NCBI GenBank assembly: GCA_031317595.1
Contig: JANCMB010000001.1
Coordinates: 186,001 to 250,000, forward strand
Length of the DNA stretch: 64,000 bases
Source of the DNA: Glutamicibacter sp. PS
Lineage (GTDB): Bacteria > Actinomycetota > Actinomycetes > Actinomycetales > Micrococcaceae
Direction: 5' to 3'
Shown: piece by piece, positions 25,001 to 35,013 of the stretch
How the letters are laid out: every line of letters starts with the position of its first letter
Position numbering within the stretch: position 1 is the first letter of the stretch
Made by a program: the position numbers and the translations under genes
Notes under the pieces: model-generated
Databases searched by the model: none
Told to the model about the DNA's origin: nothing
What the model saw: only the letters and a program-made list of their open reading frames with translations

Positions 25001-27784
25001 GTGCCCGCAAAGGCTAAGGAACCAACCGGTAAGAAACTCGTTATTGTGGAGTCTCCTGCCAAGGTGAAGTCAATCGCCAAGTACTTGGGCGAGGGCTTCG
25101 ACGTGGACGCCTCTGTCGGGCACATCCGCGACTTGCCGCAGCCTTCCGAGCTACCCACCGAGCTGAAAAAGACCTCAGTGGGCAAATTCGCCGTAGATCT
25201 CGAGAACGACTTCGAGCCCTACTACGTGGTCTACCCGGATAAGAAGAAGCGGGTCTCCGAACTCAAGGCCAAACTCAAAGAGGCCGACGAACTCTACCTG
25301 GCCACCGATGCGGACCGCGAAGGCGAGGCCATCGCGTGGCACCTGTTACAGGTTCTGAAGCCCAAGGTGCCGGTGCGCCGTCTGGCCTTCACCGAGATCA
25401 CCAAGGAAGGTATCGAACGCGCCCTGGGTAATATGCGCGAACTGGATACCGACCTGGTCGATGCCCAGGAAACCCGGCGCGTGCTCGACCGACTCTACGG
25501 CTACGAAATCTCACCGGTGCTCTGGCGTAAGATCGCCCGAGGCCTATCGGCGGGACGTGTGCAGTCGGTGGCTACCCGACTCGTCGTGGAGCGTGAGCGC
25601 GAACGCATGGCCTTCGTCCCGGCCGGTTACTGGGATATTAAAGGCAACTTCGCCACCACCGAGGGTGAAGGCTTTGCCGCGAAGCTCTCCGCCGTCGACG
25701 GGGCGCGTGTGGCCTCGGGACGCGACTTTGACGATAAGGGTCAGCTGAAGTCGGCACGCACCAAGCTGGTGCACCTCGACCGTGAGGGCGCCGAATCGCT
25801 GGTGAGCAATCTGGCCGAGGCCGACTTTGCGGTGACCAGCGTCGAGGACAAGCCCTACACGCGTCGTCCGGCTGCCCCGTTCACCACCTCGACCCTGCAG
25901 CAGGAAGCCAGCCGCAAGCTGCGCTGGAGCTCGCGCGTCACCATGCAGGTTGCCCAGCGCCTGTATGAAAACGGCTACATCACCTATATGCGTACCGACT
26001 CGGTGTTCCTCTCGAACGAAGCCGTCAGTGCCGCACGCAAGCAGGCTACGGAGCTCTACGGTGCGGATGCTGTTCCGGCGGCACCCCGCGTGTACAAGGC
26101 GAAGAGCGACGCCGCGCAGGAGGCGCACGAAGCCATTCGCCCCGCGGGTGATATGTTCCGCCGCCCCACCGACGTCCGCTCCTCGTTGGGTAAGGATGAG
26201 TACACCCTTTACGAGCTGATCTGGAAGCGTACCGTTGCCAGCCAGATGGCCGATGCCAAGGGTTTCACCGCCACCATCAAGCTCTCCGGCACAGCCAGCG
26301 ACCAGCGCGTCGCCGAGTTCTCGGCCTCCGGTACGGTAATTACCTTCCGCGGTTTCCTGGCCGCCTACGAGGAGGGCAAGGACCAGTCCGAAACCGAAAG
26401 CAACGAGCAGAACTCCGAGACGCGTCTGCCGCAGCTCAGCGTGGGACAGCAGCTGATCGGTGATGAGCTGCAGGCCCTGGGCCACGAAACCACCCCGCCG
26501 GCGCGGTACACCGAAGCGTCGATCGTTGCGGAACTGGAACGCCGAGAAATTGGCCGTCCCTCGACCTACGCACCGACCATTTCCACGATCATGGACCGCG
26601 GCTATGTCACCAAGCGTGGCGGGGCTCTGGTTCCGAGCTGGATAGCCTTCTCGGTGGTGCGCTTGCTCGAGGAGCATTTTGCGCAGTACGTGGACTACGA
26701 CTTCACTGCGCGCCTCGAAGACGACCTCGATGAGATCGCCAAGGGACACCGTGCCCGCACCGACTGGCTGAACCTGTTCTACTTCGGTGCTGGCGAGGTC
26801 GAGGGCCTCAAGCATGTGGTGGATAACCTCGGCGACATTGACGCGCGTGCAATTAACTCCATCAAGATCACCGACGACATCACGCTACGCGTGGGCAAGT
26901 TCGGTCCGTATTTGGAGCGCGCTCTGCCGACCGACGCCGAAGAGGGCACCGAGCCGCAACGCGCGAATGTTCCAGAAGAACTGGCTCCCGACGAACTGAC
27001 CGCAGCGAAGGCTGAAGAACTCTTCGCCAACGCTCAGGTTTCGGAACGCGAACTGGGCCGCGATCCGGAAACCGGGCGGCAGATCGTGGCCAAGGACGGC
27101 CGCTACGGTGCCTACGTCACCGAGATCATCGAGGAACCCACCGCCGAAGAACTCGCCGCGCAACCGGTGGAGTACTACAAAAACGGTAAGCCGAAGCCCC
27201 CGAAGAAGCCGGCCAAGATTAAGCCGCGGACCGCTTCGTTGTTCAAATCCATGAGCATCGAGACGGTGACCTTGGAAGAGGCACTGAAGCTGATGAGCCT
27301 GCCGCGAGTTCTGGGAACGGATACCGAGGGTGAAGAGATCACCGTGCAGAACGGCCGCTTCGGTCCCTACCTGAAGAAGGGTAGCGATTCGCGCTCCATC
27401 GAATCTGAGGAGCAGATCTTTACCATTACGCTCGAAGAAGCCTTGGCGATTTACGCGCAACCCAAGCAGCGTGGCCGCCGGGCCGCGGTACCGCCGCTGG
27501 CGGAGTTCGGGGTGGATCCGACCAGCGAAAAGAACATCGTGGTCAAGGACGGCCGTTTTGGCCCGTACATCACCGACGGGGTCACCAACATCACGGTGCC
27601 ACGCGGTACCTCTCTGGAGGAGCTGACCCGCGAGCGCGCGATCGAGCTGCTTGCCGAGAAACGAGCTCGTGGCCCGGTGAAGCGTAAGGGGAGCGCCGCC
27701 ACCACGAAGAAGGCTCCGGCGAAGAAAACGACCGCGAAGAAAACAACCGCCAAGAAGGCTCCGGCCAAGAAATCCGAGAAGTAG
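25001..27784 (+). CDS. topA: DNA topoisomerase I
   Basis: TopA relaxes negative supercoils through a 5'-phosphotyrosine intermediate. The 927-residue protein opens with the Toprim KKLVIVESPAKVKSIAKYLG and has DADREGEAIAWHL. The catalytic Tyr is in GYITYMRTDSV near residue 328. Actinobacterial C-terminal repeats follow in place of zinc fingers, each with a VxDGRFGPY or similar element (residues ~680-870). The tail is a Lys/Ala/Thr-rich stretch like the mycobacterial one that aids processivity. GTG start with AAGGAGA 6-8 nt upstream. Confidence 0.98.
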   Translation: MPAKAKEPTGKKLVIVESPAKVKSIAKYLGEGFDVDASVGHIRDLPQPSELPTELKKTSVGKFAVDLENDFEPYYVVYPDKKKRVSELKAKLKEADELYLATDADREGEAIAWHLLQVLKPKVPVRRLAFTEITKEGIERALGNMRELDTDLVDAQETRRVLDRLYGYEISPVLWRKIARGLSAGRVQSVATRLVVERERERMAFVPAGYWDIKGNFATTEGEGFAAKLSAVDGARVASGRDFDDKGQLKSARTKLVHLDREGAESLVSNLAEADFAVTSVEDKPYTRRPAAPFTTSTLQQEASRKLRWSSRVTMQVAQRLYENGYITYMRTDSVFLSNEAVSAARKQATELYGADAVPAAPRVYKAKSDAAQEAHEAIRPAGDMFRRPTDVRSSLGKDEYTLYELIWKRTVASQMADAKGFTATIKLSGTASDQRVAEFSASGTVITFRGFLAAYEEGKDQSETESNEQNSETRLPQLSVGQQLIGDELQALGHETTPPARYTEASIVAELERREIGRPSTYAPTISTIMDRGYVTKRGGALVPSWIAFSVVRLLEEHFAQYVDYDFTARLEDDLDEIAKGHRARTDWLNLFYFGAGEVEGLKHVVDNLGDIDARAINSIKITDDITLRVGKFGPYLERALPTDAEEGTEPQRANVPEELAPDELTAAKAEELFANAQVSERELGRDPETGRQIVAKDGRYGAYVTEIIEEPTAEELAAQPVEYYKNGKPKPPKKPAKIKPRTASLFKSMSIETVTLEEALKLMSLPRVLGTDTEGEEITVQNGRFGPYLKKGSDSRSIESEEQIFTITLEEALAIYAQPKQRGRRAAVPPLAEFGVDPTSEKNIVVKDGRFGPYITDGVTNITVPRGTSLEELTRERAIELLAEKRARGPVKRKGSAATTKKAPAKKTTAKKTTAKKAPAKKSEK

Positions 27785-27793
27785 AATCGCATC

Positions 27794-28813
27794 ATGAGAC
27801 TTGGCGTACTGGATATCGGTTCGAACACCGTACACCTTTTGCTGGTGGACGCTTACCCCGGTGCTCGACCGGTACCCTACGCCTCGCATAAGCGACCGCT
27901 ATCCTTGGTGCGCTATCTCAATGAATATGGTGCGATCACCGAAGAAGGCCAGAACGAACTGATCAGCTTCATCAACGAGGCCTCGCAGTTTGCCCGCAAC
28001 CATCAGGTTGAGGACTTTATGGCCTTCTGTACCTCGGCGATCCGAGAATCCTCAAACGGTAGCGCCGTGCTGGAACGCGTCAATGCGGAGACCGGCGTGG
28101 TGCTCATGGAGCTCACCGGTGAGCAGGAAGCTGGAATGACCTTCTACGCGGTGCGCCGCTGGTTTGGCTGGTCCAGTGACTCGATCCTCAATCTGGACAT
28201 GGGCGGTGGTTCGCTGGAACTGGCACGAGGCTCCGACGAATTCCCGGAGAAGGCCTTTTCGGTGCCGTTGGGAGCCGGCCGGTTGACCCGTGAGTGGCTG
28301 CCCGATGACCTTCCCAGTATCAAGCAGGTCAAAGAGCTACGCACCTACGTGCGCGATGTGTTGGAGGATCCGGCCACGGAACTTCGACAATATGGAAAGC
28401 CCACGTTGGCAACCGCAACCTCGAAGACTTTCCGTTCGCTGGCCCGCATCACCGGCGCCGCCCCCAGTATCGAGGGGCCATACGTCAAACGGGTGCTACA
28501 GCGCGACGCGTTGAAACTCTGGACCAATCGGCTCACCGCCATGAGTTGGTCCGAACGCGCCGAACTGCCCGGGGTCTCGGAGATCCGTGCCCCGCAGTTG
28601 CTCGCGGGCGCCATTGTTGCGGCCGAGGCCATGAGCGCACTGAAACTGAAGACCGTGCGCATTTGCCCCTGGGCGTTGCGTGAAGGTCTGATGTTGCGGC
28701 GTTTCGATCACGTTATCTATGATTCTGCGACACCGCTTAGTAGTAGCGTGGGAGTAGGCGAGGTTGCGCTCGGTTCCGGATTCAGCCAAATGCTGCCGGC
28801 CGGAAGCGAATAG
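27794..28813 (+). CDS. Ppx/GppA phosphatase family protein
   Basis: This is a 339-residue exopolyphosphatase/guanosine pentaphosphate phosphatase-type protein of the ASKHA superfamily. It has the phosphate-1 motif VLDIGSNTVHLLLVD and phosphate-2 LNLDMGGGSLELA. Only the two-domain N-terminal core is present, as in mycobacterial Rv0496 (Ppx1). It lies 10 bp after topA and may be read through from it. Confidence 0.9.
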   Translation: MRLGVLDIGSNTVHLLLVDAYPGARPVPYASHKRPLSLVRYLNEYGAITEEGQNELISFINEASQFARNHQVEDFMAFCTSAIRESSNGSAVLERVNAETGVVLMELTGEQEAGMTFYAVRRWFGWSSDSILNLDMGGGSLELARGSDEFPEKAFSVPLGAGRLTREWLPDDLPSIKQVKELRTYVRDVLEDPATELRQYGKPTLATATSKTFRSLARITGAAPSIEGPYVKRVLQRDALKLWTNRLTAMSWSERAELPGVSEIRAPQLLAGAIVAAEAMSALKLKTVRICPWALREGLMLRRFDHVIYDSATPLSSSVGVGEVALGSGFSQMLPAGSE

Positions 28814-28863
28814 CACCACCGCAGAGCCCACACGGGCCACAAGAGAGCAGGAGCGTGCAAGGT

Positions 28864-29688
28864 ATGAATCAGAATGACAGCGCCGCAGCAATCCCTGTGA
28901 CACTCTCGAGCGCCTCGGTGTACCCGTTGACCGTTCATGACGCCTTCGCCATTGCCAAAGACGTTGGCTATGACGGTATGGAGGTACTGGTCACCGGTAA
29001 CCAGGCGACACAGTCGGCCACGGCCCTCGCGGCGTTAAGCGACAAATACGAACTGCCGATCATGGCCATCCACGCACCAACGCTGTTGCTCACGCAGCAG
29101 GTCTGGGGTTCGGCGTGGGCCAAAATCGAGCGATCGGTCATTCTGGCCAAAGCCGTCGGGGCCAGCGTTGTGGTGGCTCATCCACCCTTCCGTTGGCAGG
29201 GTAACTACGCCGAAGAATTCGCCGTTGGTGTCCGCCGGATCACCGAATCCACGGGAATGAAGATCGCCGTGGAGAATATGTATCCGTGGCGTGCGCGGGG
29301 ACGCGAAGCCAAGATGTATCTTCCGCACTGGAACCCAGTCCCTCAGGACTATCAGCACGTGACCTGGGACTTCTCACATGCTGCGATTGCCAATATGGAC
29401 TCGCATGCCGCCATGCGAGAGCTCGGTTCAAGGCTCAGCCACGTCCACCTCTGCGACGGTTTGGATAACGGCAAGGACGAACATTTGGTGCCGGGCTTGG
29501 GCACGCAGCCGGTGGCCGAATCGCTGACCTACCTGCGCGAAAGTGACTTCGATGGCGTGGTCGCGGTGGAAGTTTCAACCCGTCGAGCCAAACAGATGGG
29601 GCATAAAGAGGAATGGCTGGCGAAGACCTTGGACTACGCCCGGAAGTACCTTAATGTCACCTCCGACACTCAGGCTTTGACACAATAG
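28864..29688 (+). CDS. Sugar phosphate isomerase/epimerase (TIM barrel)
   Basis: The protein (274 residues from ATG 28864) is an AP-endonuclease-2-like TIM barrel. VAHPPFRWQ, IAVENMYPWRARG, TWDFSHAAIANMD and SHVHLCDG carry the metal-binding His, Glu and Asp residues. The exact substrate is unknown; the homologue Rv0498 sits at the same place next to ppx and proC. ATG 28864 has AGGAG at 10-nt spacing and is preferred over GTG 28855, where the spacing would be only 1 nt. Confidence 0.85.
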   Translation: MNQNDSAAAIPVTLSSASVYPLTVHDAFAIAKDVGYDGMEVLVTGNQATQSATALAALSDKYELPIMAIHAPTLLLTQQVWGSAWAKIERSVILAKAVGASVVVAHPPFRWQGNYAEEFAVGVRRITESTGMKIAVENMYPWRARGREAKMYLPHWNPVPQDYQHVTWDFSHAAIANMDSHAAMRELGSRLSHVHLCDGLDNGKDEHLVPGLGTQPVAESLTYLRESDFDGVVAVEVSTRRAKQMGHKEEWLAKTLDYARKYLNVTSDTQALTQ

Positions 29689-29692
29689 CCCT

Positions 29693-30535
29693 ATGAGCGA
29701 CGCTACACAGAACTTGAAATTAGCATTCCTTGGTGCCGGATCGATGAACGGCGCCATCCTGCGCGGCATACTTGGCGCAGGACATGATCCACAGAACATT
29801 ACCGCCACAGTGCGCAGCGAGACTCGTCGCCAAGAGCTTGAAGAGCTCGGTGTCAACGTCGTGGTCACCGGCGAAAACCCAGAGCATAATGCCCGCGTGG
29901 CCGCAGAATCTGACGTGGTGTTCTTGGGCGTCAAGCCGGTAGGAATCACCGCCCTCTGCCAAGACATCTCCGCGGCGCTACGACCGGAGACCGTTGTGGT
30001 TTCCGTGGCCGCCGCCATCACCTTGGCCACCATGGCCGCCAACTTGCCCGGGGGGCAGCCGCTGGTTCGCTCCATGCCCAATACTCCGCTGATGGTGGGT
30101 GCTGGCGTGGTTGGCTTGAGCCCGGCCGAGACGGCCAGCAAGCAGCAGGTGAGCATCGTCTACGACCTTTTCGCCTCTAGCGGCGATGTGCACGTGGTTC
30201 CCGAAAGCCAGATCGATGCGCTCTCGGCCATTTCCGGATCTGGCCCGGCCTACGCATTTTATCTGGCCGAAGCCATGGCCAACGCGGGCATCGAGCTGGG
30301 GCTCGATGAAAAGCTGGCCAAGGACTTGGCTCGGGCAACGGTGGCAGGTGCCGGAAAGATGCTTGCCGATCCAAGCGTGGATGCCGCCCAGTTGCGCCGC
30401 AATGTCACCAGCCCGAAGGGCACTACCGAACAGGCCATCTTGGCCTTCGATGAGGGTGGAATTCCAGCCATAATCGCCACCGGCGCAAAGGCGGCAACGG
30501 CACGTGCCGCACAGCTCAGCCGGGAACTTGGCTAG
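29693..30535 (+). CDS. proC: Pyrroline-5-carboxylate reductase
   Basis: ProC makes L-proline from pyrroline-5-carboxylate with NAD(P)H. The 280-residue protein has the Rossmann LAFLGAGSMNGAIL, SMPNTPLMVGAGVVGLSP, and the C-terminal ISGSGPAYAFYLAEAM and NVTSPKGTTEQAI of the active site. It is 4 bp downstream of the isomerase gene and ends before a strong hairpin. Confidence 0.97.
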   Translation: MSDATQNLKLAFLGAGSMNGAILRGILGAGHDPQNITATVRSETRRQELEELGVNVVVTGENPEHNARVAAESDVVFLGVKPVGITALCQDISAALRPETVVVSVAAAITLATMAANLPGGQPLVRSMPNTPLMVGAGVVGLSPAETASKQQVSIVYDLFASSGDVHVVPESQIDALSAISGSGPAYAFYLAEAMANAGIELGLDEKLAKDLARATVAGAGKMLADPSVDAAQLRRNVTSPKGTTEQAILAFDEGGIPAIIATGAKAATARAAQLSRELG

Positions 30536-30563
30536 CAACTAGCTATCCCACGAGAGATCGTCA

Positions 30564-30608
30564 GCCGGCCCGGTGACACCAGCATGCGCTGGATGTCGCC
30601 GGGCCGGC
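30564..30608 (+). terminator. Terminator after proC
   Basis: A long, nearly perfect hairpin spans 30564-30608. An outer 10-bp G/C stem continues inward with a single mismatch and a bulge to a 4-nt loop. It follows the proC stop codon by 28 bp. Confidence 0.8.
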
Positions 30609-30737
30609 TTGCGCGTACATCGCCCTCGGCGACCGTCGGAGAAGCGCAGTTGCTGCTCTATCCCAAGACCGAATAGTGGGATGGTCCTGCCAGTAGGCTA
30701 CTTTTCATCGTTCAGACTGTAGAGAGGACTTCGGCAA

Positions 30738-31205
30738 ATTAGCGAACCGAATAACCCCGAGGAGATTGCGCGGACGATCTGCGCAGGCCAAATCGACCAG
30801 GCCGTGCAGATGACGCTCAGTTCGGCATGGCGCGTAGGGGCAATTATCGGCTCGTTCGATGCGCAGGAACTCGATGATCATGCCGAGCACTACGTGCAGT
30901 TCACTGAGCGTTGGTTTGTATCGATCGGCGCCGGAGAACAAGTAGAAATTGCTCAGTGGGCACAGACCTGTGCGGTACTCGAGTGGTGCCACATTCCAGA
31001 CCTGCGAGCCTGGGCGGTAGACTTACTTCTGCGCGCCATTAGGGCACAAATTGCCGTTATTGCGGATCTGGCAGATACCGCTGAAATTTATGCTGATGGA
31101 CCAGACGCTGGGATATCGAAGAGATCCGCTTCGGCGATTCGAGAGTCGGCAACTCAATTGCGCAATATTCCCTGGCCTGAGCTTGAAGTACCGGAGAGCC
31201 GCTGA
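30738..31205 (+). CDS. Hypothetical protein, possible ATT start
   Basis: I do not recognise this family. The frame is open from 30723 and predicts a mainly helical, acidic cytoplasmic protein with WFVSIGAGEQVEIAQWAQ and a helical region LLLRAIRAQIAVIADLADTAE; no membrane helix is visible. The first GTG (30804) and ATG (30810) have no good ribosome-binding site. AGAGAGGA at 30721-30728 instead sits 9 nt before an ATT at 30738 that would begin ISEPNNPEE. ATT is a rare but real initiator, so the 155-residue version is given; 30804 is the conservative alternative. Confidence 0.6.
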   Translation: MSEPNNPEEIARTICAGQIDQAVQMTLSSAWRVGAIIGSFDAQELDDHAEHYVQFTERWFVSIGAGEQVEIAQWAQTCAVLEWCHIPDLRAWAVDLLLRAIRAQIAVIADLADTAEIYADGPDAGISKRSASAIRESATQLRNIPWPELEVPESR

Positions 31206-31511
31206 TCAGCTGAGCTCCCTCAGCCTGGGTTGAAGGCTACCCCGTCCGAACTCCAAGTCGTGTCTTCCGTGCTACACATTAGGTTTCAGATCACGGAGGG
31301 CCGTTGCCGCTCAATGGCGTCAATTGGCGCGTTTCGAGCAATGGGAGGAATCGATCTTCAGCTAGCGGCGACGTATCCCTGGGTGCCCAAGACCTAGGTG
31401 AATAGCCTCATACAACCGGGGGCAGGCGCTGTCGCTCGCTCGAGTCGATGGCTCAGCGCGAAGGCAGACGCCGGGCCGATGGTCGGCCAGCGTCTCTTCA
31501 CTGGCAGGCCT
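31206..31511. other. 306-bp intergenic region without a recognisable gene
   Basis: It lies between the plus-strand hypothetical gene and the minus-strand trkA-like gene. Apart from the terminator hairpin at 31466-31495 I see no gene, repeat or promoter I can support. Short open stretches have stops in every frame. Confidence 0.6.
31466..31495 (-). terminator. Terminator of the trk operon
   Basis: A hairpin with a 6-bp outer stem (31466-31471 with 31490-31495) and an inner GGCCGA/TCGGCC stem sits just beyond the TrkA-like stop codon on the minus strand. Confidence 0.6.
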
Positions 31512-32183
31512 CTAGGGCCGGGCGGCGAAGCGCTCGAGGAGGTCTACGTGTCCCGAAACGATCAGCACATCGCGGCGGGTCACGATGGTGTCCGGAACTG
31601 CGTAGGTGAAGTCCTCACCGGGAGACTTCACACCCACAATGGTCACCCCGTACTTGGAGCGCACCTGCGACTGGGCGAGCGTGAACCCTTGGGTTTCCTT
31701 CGGCGGGTACATCTTGACGATCGCAAAGCCATCATCGAACTCGATGAAGTCCAGCATGCGTCCGCCCACGAGGTGCGCTGCGCGGACCCCGGCGTCGGCC
31801 TCGGGGTAGATGACGTGATTGGCGCCGATACGGGTCAGAATTTTGCCGTGCGAGGGCGTGATGGCCTTAACCCACAGGTGTTCGATGCCCAGATCAACGA
31901 GGTTAACGGTAATAAGCACCGAGGACTCAATGGAAGTACCGACGCCCACCACGGCGGAGGAGAACTCTTGAGCTCCGAGCTGGCGGAGCGCATCAATGTT
32001 GGTGGCATCCGCTGAGACAACGTGCGTTAGCGTGCTGGCCCATTTTTGCACCAGTTCCTGGTTGCGTTCGATGGCCAGCACTTCGCGCCCCTGCTTGACG
32101 AGTTGCTCGGCCACGGCAGCGCCGAAACGTCCCAGACCGATGACGAGGATCGGTGCATTGTGGTCGATTTGATTCTCAGCCAA
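31512..32183 (-). CDS. TrkA/KtrA family potassium uptake regulator
   Basis: This is the cytosolic RCK subunit that gates a TrkH/KtrB potassium channel in response to nucleotides. The 223-residue protein has an N-terminal RCK Rossmann domain, ILVIGLGRFGAAVAEQL, with the acidic end of strand 2 at VLAIERN. A C-terminal RCK_C domain follows from about residue 140. It overlaps the trkH-like gene by 8 bp, so the two form a coupled operon. Confidence 0.92.
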   Translation of the reverse strand: MAENQIDHNAPILVIGLGRFGAAVAEQLVKQGREVLAIERNQELVQKWASTLTHVVSADATNIDALRQLGAQEFSSAVVGVGTSIESSVLITVNLVDLGIEHLWVKAITPSHGKILTRIGANHVIYPEADAGVRAAHLVGGRMLDFIEFDDGFAIVKMYPPKETQGFTLAQSQVRSKYGVTIVGVKSPGEDFTYAVPDTIVTRRDVLIVSGHVDLLERFAARP

Positions 32184-33606
32184 TGATCGGCCTTTCTTCC
32201 GGGAACTGATACAGCGTATCGCGGTGGCGTAGGGCCAGCGCGCTGGCTAGTGTGATGCTGCCGATACGGCCGGTGAACATCAGGGCGCTAAGAACATATT
32301 TGCCGGCCGGCGGCATTTCGGCCGAGACGTTCATGGATAGGCCCACCGTACCGAATGCCGAAATGGCTTCGAAGAGGGCCCGCGAAAAAATGACTTCCGG
32401 ATCGATGACCAGCAGTAGTGCAGTGCCGAGCATCACCAGGGTGGCGCCCAAGGCCACCACGGAGATCGCCACGCGCATGGTGGCTGCCGGAATCCGGCGG
32501 CCAAAGGCGCGAACCTCGTTATCGCCGCGTACCTCGGCCAAGATGGCCAAGAACATTACGGCGATGGTGGTGACCTTGATACCGCCGGCCGTGGATGCCG
32601 AGCCGCCGCCGGCAAACATGAGGGCATCGGTGATGAGCACGGTGACGGGTTCGAGGTCGTTCTGATCCACCAGGTTAAAGCCGCCCGAGCGGGTCATGAT
32701 CGATGCGAAGAGACCATGAATTATCTTGTCGCTGACGCTTTCACTGCTGATCGTTTGCGGATTGTTCCACTCGCACAGTAGCCAAAAGAACATTCCGGCA
32801 AAGAGCAGAATTGTGGTGGTCAGCAAGGTCAGTTTTGCATGGAGGTTCCACTTGCGGACATTCAGCCCGGCAAGTAACAGCACCATAATGGCCGGAAACC
32901 CCAAGGAACCCAGAAAAACACCGAGCATAATGGGCCCGATGATCAATAGGTCCGTTTCATAGGGGACAAGCCCATCCGAATGCGGCGTGAAGCCCGCGTT
33001 GTTAAAGGCAGAGACAGCGTAGAACACCCCGTGCCAAAGCGCCGATGCCGGGCTTTCCCCCAAGGCGAAGAACCGCGGTACGAGAAGTACGGCGATAAAG
33101 GCCTGCAGGCTCACCGCGGTGGTGATCACCACCCGGAGCAAGGAACCGATTTCACCCAACGCCGAGGCACCGGAGGCGTTGAGCGAATTCTGTGCCACAA
33201 GCTTGCCGCGTAGGCCGAGCTTGCGCGAGACGGTCAAGGACAGAATGGAGGCCACGGTCAGGATGCCCAAACCACCGAGGAACGCACCGATGATCATGAT
33301 CAGCTGCCCGGTAAAGGACCAGTGCGTGGCGGTACTCACTGTGGTCAACCCGGTGACACAGACCGCGGAGACCGCGGTGAACATGGCGTCGTGAAGGGCG
33401 GTGGGTTTGCCGTCGGCCGAGGAGAACGGGGCCGCGAGCAGTGCGGTGAATACGGTGATGGCCAGCAAGAAAACGCCCAGGGCCAGTCGGCTGGGGGAGC
33501 GCACCATGAAGTCGGCAACGGAAGTTCGCACGCGCAACCATGCCTTGCGTCGCTGTTCGCGACGCTCGGCATTGCGGCTGGACTCCGAGCTACCGGCTAA
33601 AGTCAT
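32176..33606 (-). CDS. TrkH/KtrB family potassium channel subunit
   Basis: The 476-residue integral membrane protein has four repeated M1-P-M2 units of the Trk/Ktr family. Selectivity-filter elements are visible as SAVCVTGLTT, SAFNNAGFTPHSDG, ASIMTRSGGFN and EAISAFGTVGLS. A basic N-terminal tail of ~35 residues (rich in Arg) precedes the first helix. It is the upstream gene of a two-gene operon with the RCK subunit. Confidence 0.93.
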   Translation of the reverse strand: MTLAGSSESSRNAERREQRRKAWLRVRTSVADFMVRSPSRLALGVFLLAITVFTALLAAPFSSADGKPTALHDAMFTAVSAVCVTGLTTVSTATHWSFTGQLIMIIGAFLGGLGILTVASILSLTVSRKLGLRGKLVAQNSLNASGASALGEIGSLLRVVITTAVSLQAFIAVLLVPRFFALGESPASALWHGVFYAVSAFNNAGFTPHSDGLVPYETDLLIIGPIMLGVFLGSLGFPAIMVLLLAGLNVRKWNLHAKLTLLTTTILLFAGMFFWLLCEWNNPQTISSESVSDKIIHGLFASIMTRSGGFNLVDQNDLEPVTVLITDALMFAGGGSASTAGGIKVTTIAVMFLAILAEVRGDNEVRAFGRRIPAATMRVAISVVALGATLVMLGTALLLVIDPEVIFSRALFEAISAFGTVGLSMNVSAEMPPAGKYVLSALMFTGRIGSITLASALALRHRDTLYQFPEERPIIG

Positions 33607-33743
33607 CGATTACTGCCATCCTCAAACCTGTCATGTACCTTCCATAATTTACGCGGTATTGCGCGATTTAGCCGACTCGACGCCCAGAAGGCCCCTGCGC
33701 CTGAGGTCATCGGGTGAAGCGTGTCACTCTCGGGTAGGCTGAA

Positions 33744-34949
33744 ATGGTGTTAGATCCCGTGTATCCGCCGCAACCCACCTTGGTGATGTGGGATGAAAAG
33801 TACTTGCAATACAAATTCAGCGACTACCATCCGATGCACCCTTGCCGTTTGGAGCTCACACACCGACTCAGTGAACAGCTCGAGGTCTACACGGGAACCA
33901 ACGTCACCATGGCAGTGCCCGAGGTGGCCACCGAGGATCAGTTGGCCAAGCTTCATACACGCGATTACATTGCCAAGGTGCAACAGGTCAGCGCCGACCC
34001 CACGCAGTCGTTCACTGACTGGGGCCTTGGCACCGAGGACGATCCGGTGTTTGGTGGAATGCACGAGGCCAGCGCCCGGCTCTTCGGTGGTTCCTTGATC
34101 GCAGCGGAAGCCATCTTGGAAGAGCGCGCCGTGCGTGCGGTAAATTTTGCCGGAGGCATGCATCACGCCTCACGATCCAAGGCCAGCGGATTCTGCATCT
34201 ATAACGACGTGGCCGGGGCCATCCAGCGATTACTAGATGGTGGGGTGTCGAAGATCGTCTACATCGATATCGATGCCCACCACGGAGATGGAACACAGTC
34301 ACTGTTCTGGGATGACGACCGTGTGCTGACCATCTCAATCCATGAATCCGGGCTCTCCCTCTTTCCCGGCACTGGCTTCGCTAACGAAGTCGGTGGCCCC
34401 GGTGCTGAGGGCAGTGCGGTGAATCTTGCCCTGCCGGCGATGACTGGGGACGCGGGCTGGATGCGGGCGTTCCATGCTGTCGTTCCGCCACTGGTCAAGG
34501 CCTTTGCGCCCGAGGTCATCGTTTCGCAGCACGGCTGCGATGGACACCGCGACGACGACATGACAAATCTTAAGCTGTCGGTCGACGCGCAACGCCAGGC
34601 GGCCCTGGATATCGCGCAACTGGCCGATGAGGTGTGCGAGGGACGTTGGCTGGCGACCGGTGGCGGCGGCTATAACGTTACCGGGGTGGTACCGCGCACG
34701 TGGACCCACCTCACCGCCATTGCTGCAGGGCGCCCGATTCCCTTGCGTACATATGTGCCCGAAACTTTTCGGCGCCATGTTTTAGAGACCTATGGGCGGG
34801 CGGTGCCCTACCTCATGGGGGACGATGCTCAACTATGGTGGCGATCCTGGGAAGTTGGGTACGATCCGGCCGACCCGGTGGACCGAAGCATTATGGCGAC
34901 GCGGAAGGAAGTTTTTCCGTTCCACGGACTCGATCCGTGGTTCGACTAG
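33744..34949 (+). CDS. acuC: Acetoin utilisation protein AcuC (histone deacetylase family)
   Basis: AcuC-type enzymes remove acetyl groups from lysines; in Bacillus AcuC deacetylates and reactivates Acs. The 401-residue protein has an HDAC fold with GGMHHASRSKASGFCIYND, the metal-binding DIDAHHGDGTQSLFW, and VSQHGCDGHRDDDM. An acs gene is in the same window, though 24 kb away. It is divergent from the trk operon. Confidence 0.92.
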   Translation: MVLDPVYPPQPTLVMWDEKYLQYKFSDYHPMHPCRLELTHRLSEQLEVYTGTNVTMAVPEVATEDQLAKLHTRDYIAKVQQVSADPTQSFTDWGLGTEDDPVFGGMHEASARLFGGSLIAAEAILEERAVRAVNFAGGMHHASRSKASGFCIYNDVAGAIQRLLDGGVSKIVYIDIDAHHGDGTQSLFWDDDRVLTISIHESGLSLFPGTGFANEVGGPGAEGSAVNLALPAMTGDAGWMRAFHAVVPPLVKAFAPEVIVSQHGCDGHRDDDMTNLKLSVDAQRQAALDIAQLADEVCEGRWLATGGGGYNVTGVVPRTWTHLTAIAAGRPIPLRTYVPETFRRHVLETYGRAVPYLMGDDAQLWWRSWEVGYDPADPVDRSIMATRKEVFPFHGLDPWFD

Positions 34950-35013
34950 GAAACTTGTACTACCAGGTCCGTAAATTTTCATTATGGACTATTTCAGTCG
35001 CTAGTCTAGATAT

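Noticed and set aside
25544-26815. Minus-strand open frame within topA
   Set aside because: It is an antisense shadow of topA with no motif.
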